A stretch of DNA of 64,000 bases, from NCBI GenBank assembly GCA_036872755.1, contig JAVHNS010000013.1, positions 1,364,001-1,428,000 of the forward strand, in the 5' to 3' direction. A model generated the notes under the pieces. It saw nothing but the letters and a program-made list of their open reading frames with translations, did not search any database and was not told the origin of the DNA. Shown here piece after piece: positions 36,784-47,803 of this stretch (within the stretch, counting starts at the first letter, position 1; each line of letters begins with the position of its first letter). This DNA comes from Orbilia blumenaviensis (taxonomy: Eukaryota > Ascomycota > Orbiliomycetes > Orbiliales > Orbiliaceae). The position numbers were made by a program, and so were the translations under genes.

Positions 36784-39162
36784 CGTATATAGTTTTCCAA
36801 GTGGACTAAGCACTTGTATATCGTTTAAAATTTTTTGAGCTTTTCGCTCGCCAGGTTTTAAACGTTAAGAAGTTAAATTTTGTTTCGGGCCTCGACAGCT
36901 GTTGAATCCTTTGCTGTGGTTCCGTAAAGTTAAGAGACCCCACCCACGCAAGAAAGATTGATTTGAAGATTTAAAATGAGATAGTCGCAAATGAGATGAT
37001 GGAAAGGCAAGGAAATCTCTAAAGGCCGCCCGGGCGTTTCTTATAACTACCCAAGTAACTATAAGCAAATCTGTATTCCCAGAAAGAGGGCCCTCAGTGT
37101 TAATCGAGCGGTAGCTAGCTACCTACCATACCCAGCCCAGCACCTACTAAAGTACCCAGGAATTTTCCGTCGTGTCGTTAAATTGAGGTCGCAAAGCATG
37201 CAAAGGCAAGGCAGGCGCAGGGGTCCGTCTAGCCTGGTCTGAAAACCCGTCGAAGGTCGAAAGGGCTGTTTCGGCTGACTTGGAAGGGGTGTCAGACCAA
37301 GCAATGCGGGCTTCCCTGCTTGGGCGTCAGGCCCCTGTCGTTTCTCCTGGCTGACTAAACTAGCCTTGGGATGGTTCTCTGTGTGTCCGATCTCATAGGC
37401 CCGAGAGTCAAGTTCAAAGTCAAAAGTCAAAGCCAAAGTCACGGATTGTCTCTGCGGATTGACCGAAGTTTTGAGGAGAATGAAGTGCGACTGACTGCAG
37501 TAGTGATTTTGGGGCTGGCGGTGATCGATGATTCGGACGATAATCAGCTAGCTAACTGGCTTATTGCATCCCTTGGGATTGCATCTCATTGCATTGCATC
37601 TCCAGCCCTTCAACTCAATCCGCTCATAGCCATCAATCCATCTAGCCGTCCATCACTATCCATTCCACCCGTGACATCACGTCGGCGCACGACATCATAC
37701 TCAGTGCTGTGTTCATGCATGGTACAATCGAAGGTTGTGAGAATTGAAGATGGGACAAACCCAAAACAAAAAACCCCGACATGATCAGGTCGGCCTGGCC
37801 TCGGCTTGGCTATCCATCAATATCAATCAGCCCCTCGGCGCTGCCTCTTTAGCTCTTGCTTACCTGCATCATCGCGTCGGCATCGACGGCACCCTATAGT
37901 AGCAGCCTGCCTACATGACCATGACCATGGCTACGGTGGTATGCACGCTTCAGAGCACGTACATAGGTGCATGCTATGGAGAGGGGCCCTCTTCTCTCTG
38001 ATTCCCGGGAGCAGTGGCCTGATCCAGCAAGACCTATCCGGCCCTCGAACTCAGGGCCTACCCATCGCTTGTGCTGCTGCCTGGAGAGGACTATGAATTT
38101 AGTTGACTTTGCGTCCCGCTCTCGATTAAAAAACCTGTGCAACCTGAAAAAGAATCCAGAGACTAGGGGACCAGGAGAAAGAAAAAAAAAACCAGGAATT
38201 CTTATCGGTCGGTCGCGTCGTCAGCATACTGCAGGCAGGGAAGAGCTCTTGGTTTTGGGGGTGGAAATAGAACCCTCTCAGCCTCTCGAGTTTGAAGTTT
38301 TTGATTTCTGGTTATCGCAAATTTTAGCACCGGATGCGATATACTACAACTTCTGATTACAAATGAACATGCATAGGAGAAAGAGAGAGAAAGAAAGAAA
38401 GAGAAAAAAAAAAAAGGGCATGTGCAACCTGCGATATCAGTTCCGATTGGAGGGAACAATTCCCCTCGAGATCAACATGGTCCCTTGACTATGGCTCTGA
38501 GGCTTTTAATGTCCCCATACTATTATTATATCTACATAACACTCCGCATCTGCAAACATCTGCTTCTCGAAGCCCCCTCTTGGGAGCTGTTACTGGCCAC
38601 CTAGATAGCTTGGTAGGGGGGCAAAACGTGCTAACTGCAGCATTCACCTGCATCGTAGACGGCAGTGATGCATCAATGTGGGAATTCCTGCTACCTGCAG
38701 CTGTTACACACGCCGAAACCAAGGTGCGTACATACATACATACACCGTCGCTCAATTACTCAATCGCTCTTCGGATTGTGAGCCCACAAAACCCTTTTTT
38801 CGTGATGAATTCTCGATTACTGATCCAAACTTAGCCGACCCGACCCCGGCTTTCTATATCGCACACAGCCCTACCAAAGCCACTTTAGAATATAGAACCC
38901 GAGGTGCCGCTCGGAAGGGAATCCCAGAGTAAATGATAGAAACATTCCCCATATCTATTATCGGTTATCCAACAACAGGAAACCCGCATGCGCATTGCAT
39001 CCACCCAAACACATACACACACACACACACACAAATGCGCACATAATGTATTTTTCTTCGATTAATCGACCTATCGGCCTGATTGCGCCAAAATATAATA
39101 TAACATAAGTACCTACATACAGAGAAGAGAGAAGAGAGAAAAGAAAGAAGAAAAAAAAAAGG
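36784..39162. other. gene-poor stretch
   Basis: 2.4 kb with the permease promoter on the left and the aldolase 3' flank on the right. Contains an AG-rich tract near 38378-38415 and a (ca)n run near 39008-39032. Several unspliced open frames of 80-137 codons lack motifs and overlap each other on both strands. Confidence 0.5.
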
Positions 39163-40143
39163 CTAAGCCTTCCCCGTCGACCCACAAACATCCATCTGCC
39201 ATTCCATCAATTTGATAACATGCTCCACTCCTTCCTCCATGAGTTTTGTGAGACTCAGTTTGCTAGCATTCTCCTGCAGATGTACCAGGTAGTCGTCCAG
39301 TACCAACTTGTTCACATTGACCTTCGACACCCCCTGTCCGATACACCGCTTCATCACATCCTCTGGGAAATCGTTGGTGCCGTGGAGAACAATCCTGACT
39401 CGTCCGTTGATCGCTGTCCGGATGTCGTCCAGACGTGCATAGTCCAGCTGCGGGCCCCTCTTCCCGTACTCGCCGTGGACGTTCCCGAAGCTGGGGGCTA
39501 AGAAGTCCACACCGGTAGCCAGGAAATCCTCAATATCCTCCGCCGTCGTCAGAAGACCCTCAAGATCTGCGGTATCCGCAATGCCATCCTCGCCGCCCTC
39601 GATCCTACCGGGCTCAGCCTCAGTCGAGATGCCCCGGGCGTGACAGTATGCAACCAGTTCCTTGGTCTTCTGCAGGTTCTCCTCCTTTTCGTAATGCGAC
39701 ATGTCAACCATGATGCTATCAAAGGGGAGGGTATCGGCCGCGAGCCGGATCATATCCTCATCCTGGGCGTGGTCAAGGTGTATTGCAATGGGCACTGATG
39801 AGGTTTTCGCGGCCTGTGCGGCGGCGTGGATGAGCAGGCCGTTGGAGAAGGTGATTGCCCACGGGAAGACCTGTATTATCAACGGCGACCGCTTCTGCTC
39901 TGCAGCTTTGACCATAGCGATTATCTGCTCGATGTTATATCTACAGCATAATATAATATCGTATTAGCACCGTCACTTCCTATGCTTCGAGCCTTCCAGA
40001 GGATAGATAAAGCAGAGCCCAACGTACACTATAGCGGCGATGACGCCGTAGCCGCCTTGTTCAGCTGCATTTAAGATCTGGATAGTCTTGTTTTTACTAC
40101 GCCAGTCATTCGTGACGCTATTAGTGCCGTTTGTGCTAGCCAT
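39163..40143 (-). CDS. class II ketose-bisphosphate aldolase
   Basis: Two exons (40143-40028, 39940-39163), 297 residues starting MASTNGTNSV. It is a zinc-dependent class II aldolase of the fructose/tagatose-bisphosphate type. Metal and catalytic residues are visible: the Asp and His of IAIHLDHAQDE, EAEPGRIEGGEDG, the His of FGNVHGEYGKRG, and VRIVLHGTND. The phosphate-binding stretch SKVNVNKLVLDDY follows. Compared with the glycolytic enzyme it is short and looks like the KbaY/GatY subgroup, so it may act in sugar catabolism rather than core glycolysis; the substrate is not certain. No targeting signal is seen. Confidence 0.92.
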
Positions 40144-41505
40144 CGTGCAAAATATAGATGTAGATTTGCGGTGATATTACGGCGACAAGACTACAGCAGA
40201 AGGTTCCCTAGGGTTGGAGATATTGGGTATAATATTGGGTTTAATATTGGGTCGTGAAACTTGAATTGAATATTAGACCGAGATTCGAACTTAGGAGAGC
40301 ACAACCGGACGCTTATAAGGGAAACTCATGCATACGTCCAGCCTATAGTGCGAGCCTTTTAACTCCACCAGTTCGAATTGAAACCGGAGCCGCCGAATCG
40401 TGGACGTCTTTTGTTATCGGCAAGATACCATTTGCCAGTTATCTAACCGGCGCGGCATATACCCCGGATTTGAATTCGAAAAACCATGCACCCATGTGGG
40501 GAAGAGAGCGAGCTCAGATCAGAAATTAAAGTTGAGTTTTCGTGTAGAGTTCTAGAAGTTCGAGGGTTTTCACAATTGCCATTGAACCAGTAGGTGGCGG
40601 CGAGCTAGGTGACCTCGTCCCGAGTCCTCGTCTCGGTTCACTGATAGGAGAATTGCACCTCGTCTCTGTGTACCGGCGCAGCTAGCTGGCGCACGTAATA
40701 CTCCACAACATGAGAGGTTTACAGAATCAACTGATGTTGGCTTAACTTCTAAGTATTAGTCCAACGATCATAGCTAACGTTTAACCCCGTCATGACTCTG
40801 GCAGACCCGCGGCTAGTGTCTCCAAATTAATTCCTGAACCACGAGGCCGGGTCAATGTTCGAAGGTTCGGATCTCTAACCGAACCCAATTCAACGGCTGC
40901 TTGACCTTCTAGCTTGGAGGGAATATACTACTCTTTTTTCTTATGTCAGAGGACACGGGTTTAAGGGGGAACTATGAATTAATAATTTCCTCATTCTGGA
41001 TGAAAGGCTCTAAATACAGAGTATCCGTTTGTTTTTCTTTTGGATCCATTGTTTCCCACACATAAAAAAAATAATCTTCATCGAGACATGCATGCATGCG
41101 TATCCATCGAGCCCGCGAACAAAGATAAGAAATAACGGCTAACACTATAGCCAAAAGTAGAACAGAACGCGGGCCACACAATGGCCTTAAAGGAATGGTC
41201 CTATCACTATAATATTTGATGTAGCATTCTCGAAAAGCCAAAAATGGTTCGAAACAGACAGAGACAGTCTCGATATCCGTCATATTGCCACCCCATCATC
41301 CTCCAACCGTTAACCCCATAAATTCTTATAGGTTAGACCTAATACCTATACGTCGCAACCGAAAAATCCAAATTATGAGAGACTGTCACACAGCAAGAAA
41401 AACGAAAATCAAAAAAACACCAAAGCAAAAAATTCAATAGCAAAAAGAACGGATAGAATATGAGGGGGGATTGAAAGGAAAGAGTGTCACGATTCGACAT
41501 TTTAT
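40144..41505. other. intergenic
   Basis: No gene supported in 1.36 kb. A tRNA-like B-box resemblance near 40278-40290 (minus) does not fold into a credible tRNA. A minus-strand open frame at 40972-41283 has one hydrophobic stretch but no family resemblance. Confidence 0.5.
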
Positions 41506-43706
41506 TTATAGCTTACCCTCAATTTTTGTTGTTTCTCCGTGGGTTCCGTATCTCGGTCCAGCGTTGTTATTTCCGGTATTGCGTCCAAACTTCTCAGAGG
41601 GTGTGTTGTTTGCGACCTTGAGGTCACCAGTCATTCCATTATGTGTCCCATTGAACGACAAATCCTTGATACCAGGGTATCCCTTAACACCAGTAGCTTG
41701 CTCAAGCCGAGATCCTAGATCCGGGCTGACTTCACGGAAGATTGCAATCATTCGCTTGATAGCATCCTCGTGGTGGCAGTTACCCATATGGCCGGAGATA
41801 TTCTTGACGAATCTCTGCCTGGCACCTTCGTCGAAGACTCGTTCCCATAGAGCTCGTGGGGCGTTGAAGTCTTCTGACCGAATCGATGAAAGGTAGCTGA
41901 CGGCGTTACCGATGAAGTGGCCGTGGGTCTTGTCAATGTCTATTGCTGGGGGTTTGAATTGAACTGGCTCAATCGAGGAGAGGTAATTGGCTCGGCCTCC
42001 TTGATTGTGGAAGGCCATGGCGCCGTCTCGTTGGAAGTTGGCGAGGCGGAATGGGCAGCGGGGCGCATTGACTGGGAGCTGTTGGTAGTTTGTGCCCTAA
42101 TGCGAGTTAGTATTTCTATATATTACAATTGGTATGTCGTTGTGGATATGTGTATCTTACAATACGGTGTCTCTGTGATTACTTTGTTAGCCTTGAAGTT
42201 GAAGAACCCATCTGGAATGAGAAGTACTTACGTGTGTATCCGGGTAAGAGAATAGTCGGGATTGGAGAACCGGGTCTGCGGATGGCTCGATACCTGGAAC
42301 AAGATGAGATGGGCTAAAGGCGATCTGCTCGATTTCTGCGAAGTAGTTCTTTGCATTCTCGTTCAAAACGATCTGACCAACCTCTCTAAGAGGGAACTGC
42401 TTTTGTGGCCAAACGTGGGTCAGGTCGAAGACGTTAATCTTTTGTTTTTCCCAGAGTTCCTCTGCCTCCTTAGGTGTCATGGTTTGGATGAATAGTGTCC
42501 ACCCAGGGAAGTTTCCCTTCTCTATCGAGTAGTAGAGATCCTTCTGGGAGTGGTCTGGAGAGTGGCCATTGGCCTCCTCGGCAGGGATCCACTTGATACC
42601 CTGGTTGGTCTTCCAGTGCAGCTGTACGTAGACCCATTCGCCGCTCTTGTTGATGAATTTGAGGGTGTGGCCGCTATAGCCGTTCATATGTCTGTACCCA
42701 TCTGGGATACCACGCTGAACGATTCATGTTAGTGTTTTGTGGGAAAAATGAACAAGACAACTTGAGAAACTTACATCACCCTATAACTCAATAATTAGCA
42801 ACTGTCATGTTCATGATTATATTGTGTGAAAGGTATAGGTGGATATAACTTACGAAGAGTATCATAACCTGATGAACGGCTTCTGGGTTCTGACTCAGGT
42901 AGTCCCAGAACATGGTCGAGTCATCGCCACCGCTCAAGTGGGTGGCTGGGTGTCTCTTCTGGGTGTGGATGAAATGTGGAAATTTGGCGGGGTCTCTGAG
43001 GAAGAATACAGGTGTATTATTGCCAACAAGGTCCCAGTTTCCCTCGTCCTGTGATAAAATATCGGTAAGCACATTATTCGGATCAACTGTCGAGATGTTC
43101 TACTACTAACAGTTCTAGATTATAAAACTAGTATTAGTTATCAGGGCACAATATATATTTAAGAGGTTTAAAAGAGGGTAAAGGCATTAAGTACCTAAAC
43201 TTGACAGCAAAACCACGGGGATCACGGGCACAGTCGTGAGAACCAGACTCGCCCCCGACGGTGGAGAATCGAATCGATAGCGGGCATCGCTTTCCCTTCT
43301 GTGAGAACAGATCGGCTACTGTGAGCTCGGGAATAGGGTTGGTGCACTCGAAGTATCCGTGGGCGCCGGATCCCTTTGCATGGACGACACGTTCTGGGAC
43401 TCTCTCTCTATATATCGGAAATCGTGGATATTAGCATCCCGAACATATGCAACTGGGATACTCATCAAAATTATATTAGATGCAAGGGCGTATAGTGTTT
43501 TACCTATCAAAATGGGATAGAAGATCGATTAGGTGGAAGTCCTGAAGCAGAAGAGGTCCGTTCTCTCCAGCCCTCTGGGTACCATATGGGTGAGGGTGTG
43601 GGGCACCATTGCTAGTGGAATAGATGGTATCTTGAGACTTCGTATCTCTGTCCTCGACATAGTCCCGGGACTGGGAGTTCTGATGGCCTGTGAATTTGTT
43701 TGCCAT
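41506..43706 (-). CDS. heme catalase with three microexons
   Basis: Monofunctional catalase, 2 H2O2 to water and O2. Eight exons (43706-43504, 43407-43195, 43114-43111, 43048-42854, 42780-42775, 42714-42232, 42172-42161, 42096-41506) sum to 1,707 nt, 568 residues. The active-site motif [17 protein letters not shown] carries the catalytic His, and [11 protein letters not shown] the Asn. The proximal heme motif RLFSYPDTH carries the Tyr ligand. Length fits the small-subunit class. The peptide joints [28 protein letters not shown] and [19 protein letters not shown] reproduce the conserved catalase sequence only when the 4, 6 and 12 nt exons are used. Each lies between AG and GT. The C-terminus is KIEGKL, not a standard PTS1, so location is unclear. 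Start MANKFTGHQ is chosen over an upstream in-frame Met because the extension is hydrophobic and unlike catalases. Confidence 0.93.
42161..42172 (-). other. 12-nt catalase exon
   Basis: On the minus strand AGACACCGTATT, preceded by atcacag and followed by gtaaga. It encodes Arg-His-Arg-Ile directly after the heme-Tyr motif, matching the conserved DTxRHRxGxNY of catalases. Skipping it would keep frame but delete these residues. Confidence 0.9.
42775..42780 (-). other. 6-nt catalase exon
   Basis: On the minus strand GGTGAT, preceded by gttatag and followed by gtaagt. It encodes Gly-Asp in the conserved F-[GS]-D-R-G-x-P-D-G segment. Skipping it would keep frame but remove the conserved Asp. Confidence 0.85.
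43111..43114 (-). other. 4-nt catalase exon
   Basis: On the minus strand AACT, preceded by aatctag and followed by gttagt. With the AG left from the upstream exon it makes AGA ACT (Arg-Thr), giving KFRTDEGNW, the conserved catalase stretch. Without it the frame is lost. No other exon in this 146-nt interval restores frame without a stop. Confidence 0.75.
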
Positions 43707-45091
43707 GGCTGAATATATGATAGATATGATATATATAAATAGATTATATCCTCTGCAGCTGACGTTAACGTTCCTTTCGTAGTTAAAGTTTCGAGTCGCG
43801 GAGAAATAAAAAACTAAAAGATATCTACGAACGATAGGATGAATGAGCACGACAAGTCCACATGGATGGAGGTCAGTTCGGTTTAAATTTATATCCCTTT
43901 CCTGACAAGCCTCTAGAACATCGAGGGTAAAAGAAAAGAAGAGGGGGGGGGCGGGCTAGAGGGTACACAAAATTACTTTTAAGTACTACTGTACGACGAC
44001 TGGGGCCAAATGTAATGGGACCTGTTAGTAATGTGATAGTTATCCTTTGGCAATGTCACTGTACTCGACGCACTCAAAATCAGGAAAGCTTATAGATGCA
44101 ATTGGCCTGCAAAGGTTGACTAGATTGCCAGTTCCGGTACAGAGAACAGAAGGTTGTCCAATCAGCAGATTCTAGATGCAACGGTATTGCAGCCTGTCCC
44201 TGTTAGTCTCCCATGCAATGCCGGTGAAAAAAAAAAAGCGGGGTAGGCGGACGGCTGGTGCGTCGAAGGTACGTCAAGTTACTCCGTGAAGCTGCTGGGT
44301 GTGAATTGACGCTGACGTTCACGTTCGCGACTCGACTCAGGTCGATGCTGGGTTCTGCACTGCACTGACTTACCAGCTCGCAAGCTTCGATCTCAAAATC
44401 CTTGGCGGGTGGGTCCTCAGGCTTAGAAGAGTACGGGCAGCGTTAGTAATCCGGTCTGGGACGGTTGAGTTCTAGAATTCAAGCAGGATTGAATCGCGAT
44501 CTCTGAAGGGGAATGGCCTTCTGACAGAGGATTTATGTATTTTTGTGCACCAGCTCGCCCACAGCTGGAGGGTGACGCGAGTAATGGCAGGCTCCACACG
44601 TTGTTTTTTAATGCCAGGAATCCGGCGATATCCCTCGCAAACCTCTGCCGCAAACCTGCCGGCTCTGACGTCTTCGATCCGGTCTGGGACTGTCTGGGAC
44701 TGCTTTGGCCACTCAGCTTGCGTCCATTACAAAATTGGCCCCACTCCCAATGCAGCAGTTCCTGCCGCTTGTGCATGTCAGTATTAGCTCGATGCATGAG
44801 CATTAAATCTGGGGTCCAAAGAAGACGAAAGTTGCCGGCTCGCTTGTCTTCGGAAGCTCCAGCTTCGGGTAACAGCTCACGGACAAACAGAGCACACCTG
44901 GCCCGTTCCGAATCCAGTTCAAGAAAGGGAGCTTGAGAGCCAACGTTAAATTCGCTGAGAGAGGATATTAAGTATCATCATTAAAAATTCTTATTTTCGT
45001 TTTTGGAAAAAATAATCATTAAAGGAGTATACATGGTAATTCGGAGCTAAACAATATTATCGAAAACCCCGACATTCATCTATTAGTTGGT
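43707..45091. other. intergenic
   Basis: Catalase promoter on the left and the 3' flank of the next gene on the right. A G-run near 43945 and an A-run near 44227 are present. Open frames at 44423-44936 on both strands have no motif. Confidence 0.5.
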
Positions 45092-47803
45092 TCATTGGAA
45101 CCCGCCAAATACGAAAGACGTGAAAAACTCATCAAGCATAAGATTTGGGTCGTTCATTATCGAATCCTTGACAATAAAATTCATTAGCTTTTCTGGGAAA
45201 ACATCAACATAAGCGGTTTCGAGGGGCGTCAGAGATGTCACTTACGAAGAGCGCTGACGGCATCGCCCCATACTCATCGCTATTGCCCGGGGCCTGCCCT
45301 TGATTGCCCTTATCTCGTAAAGCGAGATACAATTCAGCTGCATCCGCCGCCCGGGATACTACGGAAAGATTGTCCGGTGTCACAGCCGCCGCTGGAGAGC
45401 CGCTGTCCGCTGTCTCTGAGTTTGTTACCATGCTGGCGGCACCCTGAACACTCTGCTTCTCATCTCCTGGTGCTTGATTTTGCTCATCAGAATTGACAGT
45501 TGGGAGACCAAGGGCAATTCTAACTCTTTGCGCGGCGTTGCGTATCGCGTCATTCAAACTAGCGACGTACTCTTCAGAAAATATCACAGACTTTCCATCC
45601 CTTGTTGCGAACAACGAAGGTATTTTAAGCGCAGTGGCAATGTAGAGCTGGAAGTGATGCTCTGATATCGCTGCCTCCCTTTCAGCCATTTTCTGACTAT
45701 CCAAGATGCTTTTATACTTATCATCAGTCTGTATATCGATATTTTCTCGCCTGCGTATATCAGCATAGCACAGAAGAAATGACAGGGTGAACATTTCCTT
45801 GAAGATTTCGCTAAGCCAAATTCCGTTCGCTGAGTTGACTGTGTTATCATCTGAAAGTTGCTTCCTTTGCGTGATATAAGTGGTTGCGTGTTTTAGGGCA
45901 GCGTAATAGCTGTTAGGGTACTGTTCTTTACTATCTGGTCCCTGTGCATACGGTCGGTGAAGGACAAGGAGTATAGAACGGATAAAGGATTCAATCATTC
46001 GCTGCTGTGTTGCCAAACGAGCCCGGAAGTTAAGCCTCGATCCAGTGGCACCGTATCGATCGGGAGAAAGGGACTGTGGCAGGTCATCCAATATTCTCGT
46101 AAGACGGTAATCATACTTCATGACCGCGTCGTAGGGGAGAACCTCGGCGTCGGCGTTATTGATCGGGGTTATAATCTCGGTGCCAATTGCAATAACGGAC
46201 CGAAGGATTATCTGATGTGTACAGTCGGTAACCACGTTAGGAGGGTGTTGTAGAGATATACCCTGGTTTCGAGGCGGTTTATGCCAACTGCTTGGTTCCA
46301 TACTGCTGGCACCTACGGCGTCAGGGGGTTCAGCAGTAACATCATTGTCGTTTTGATTCAACGGCGCAGGGCAATCGTAGACGCTGGGGCTTAAGAGAAA
46401 CGGCATCCCTCCATCCATGCTATTCTGAAAGTTCATATAGAGTATAGTGTTCCACACTCGTCGGCGCACAAACTTCTCAAGGACGGGCATATCTTTGAAG
46501 TGATCTGGATCGCGATGAACACCACTGTGGAATTATGAGTATTACTTCGTAGGGCCGGATACCTAGATTGTAGACTTACCCCATTAACGCAATCTGCGTA
46601 ATCATCGCCATAGTAACAGACACAACGTTCGAATCGGAATGGGATAGTGCATCGCATTGTTTCGCGATAATAACCATACAGTAGGCACGGACAATGTGGA
46701 TAGTGCTTCGTGCACGGATACTTGTTCCGATCATACAGGCCTGTGCTCCATCCAAAAAATTATCGAGGGCATCGCGACGTCTCTCTTTTTCTTCGGAAAG
46801 AGGCATGAACCAGCAACCAAGGAACAACATCATGAACAAGGTCGCCAGCCACGCTGAACCCACAGCCGGACAACCATCTGCCTGAGATGGGTTTGCAATA
46901 TCCTGCCAGAAGGTTTCCAATTCCTGGCGAAAGGAGGGTTCGTGGAAAAGAGGATGTGTCACTTCAAAGGTCTCCATATACCGGTTGATGTATCTGTCTG
47001 CGATGTGGCGTGGCGGTAAAAGGGATGGCATATCTTTCATCGTAAGGTTTGCTGCTGGTCCACCACAGAAGGGGAAATTGTGACGATTCTTATTCTTGAA
47101 GCATTTTTTGAGGTACTTGACCTCTTTTCGCGATTTAGAGAAATCCTTCATTCGCTGAATGTACCACGGTCCGATCTCCTCAAACTAATAGCGAGTCAGC
47201 ACTGTCACTTGTACCCATGACGTAGGAGAGGCTCAGGAAAATATATACTTCACCAAACATATGAACCCAATGCGTCCCTCCGACATACCTCGCCTTTCCA
47301 CGTTTATAATGTGTGATAGCTGTCCCTACCTTCTGGACATGTAGGCTAAACTCAAGCGGACTGCTATTTAGGGGCTTCGCAGAGGCTGTATGAGGCTTGC
47401 TTGCAACAGGTTCTTCATATGTGCCAGTGACACAGAGTTTCTTGGAGTCCGGCTCCCCATCGTAGATACAGTCGCTGGCCCTATTATTCTTGACACATCG
47501 ATCACACGGCATGGAGCGATCACACTTGACTTTCATGTTCCGACATGGCTTACACGAGAGAGCCTTTCGGTTCCGCTTTCGGACTGGGCGAGGAGGAGTA
47601 GCAGCCGCCGCCGCGGTAGCATTGAGGGCGGTCGGTTCAACAAGACTGGGATCAATATTTCCTGGTGGCGGGCTCGAAGGAGATGAGCGATGCTCCTGAA
47701 CTGGAGGAAGCTCTGTCGATGGTGCAGGCTGGGTACCAGTCTCGGGGGCATAAGCACTCGAGGCGGAATGGCGCTCATAGGATACAGAAGCGGTCGAGTC
47801 CAT
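45092..47803 (-). CDS. Zn(II)2Cys6 transcription factor with fungal-specific domain
   Basis: Four exons (47803-47249, 47184-46580, 46524-45246, 45187-45092), 844 residues with consistent phases. The first ~75 residues are Ser/Pro/Ala-rich, then a basic run KRNRKALSC leads into the zinc cluster CKPCRNMKVKCDRSMPCDRC...C. The fungal-specific regulatory domain (PF04082 type) begins with RYINRYMETFEVTHPLFHEP. It continues through ALMGGVHRDPDHF and FVRRRVWNTILYMNFQNS, the landmarks of this family. The last exon was placed using the acceptor aaaag, which continues the frame and ends in a plausible acidic/aromatic tail, MLDEFFTSFVFGGFQ. The first donor (gtatat) is weak but is the only one that joins in frame. 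Targets are unknown; it has no close divergent partner. Confidence 0.9.

Noticed and set aside
37371..37784. 137-codon plus-strand open frame
   Set aside because: No motif; it lies in repeat-rich promoter-like DNA between the permease and aldolase genes.
40250..40400. Possible tRNA or tRNA-derived element (B-box-like ttcgaatctc on minus)
   Set aside because: The T-stem does not pair and no anticodon arm or acceptor stem could be drawn.
41506..43706. Catalase as a frameshifted pseudogene
   Set aside because: The apparent frame break between KF and DEGN is repaired exactly by a 4-nt exon with AG/GT flanks.
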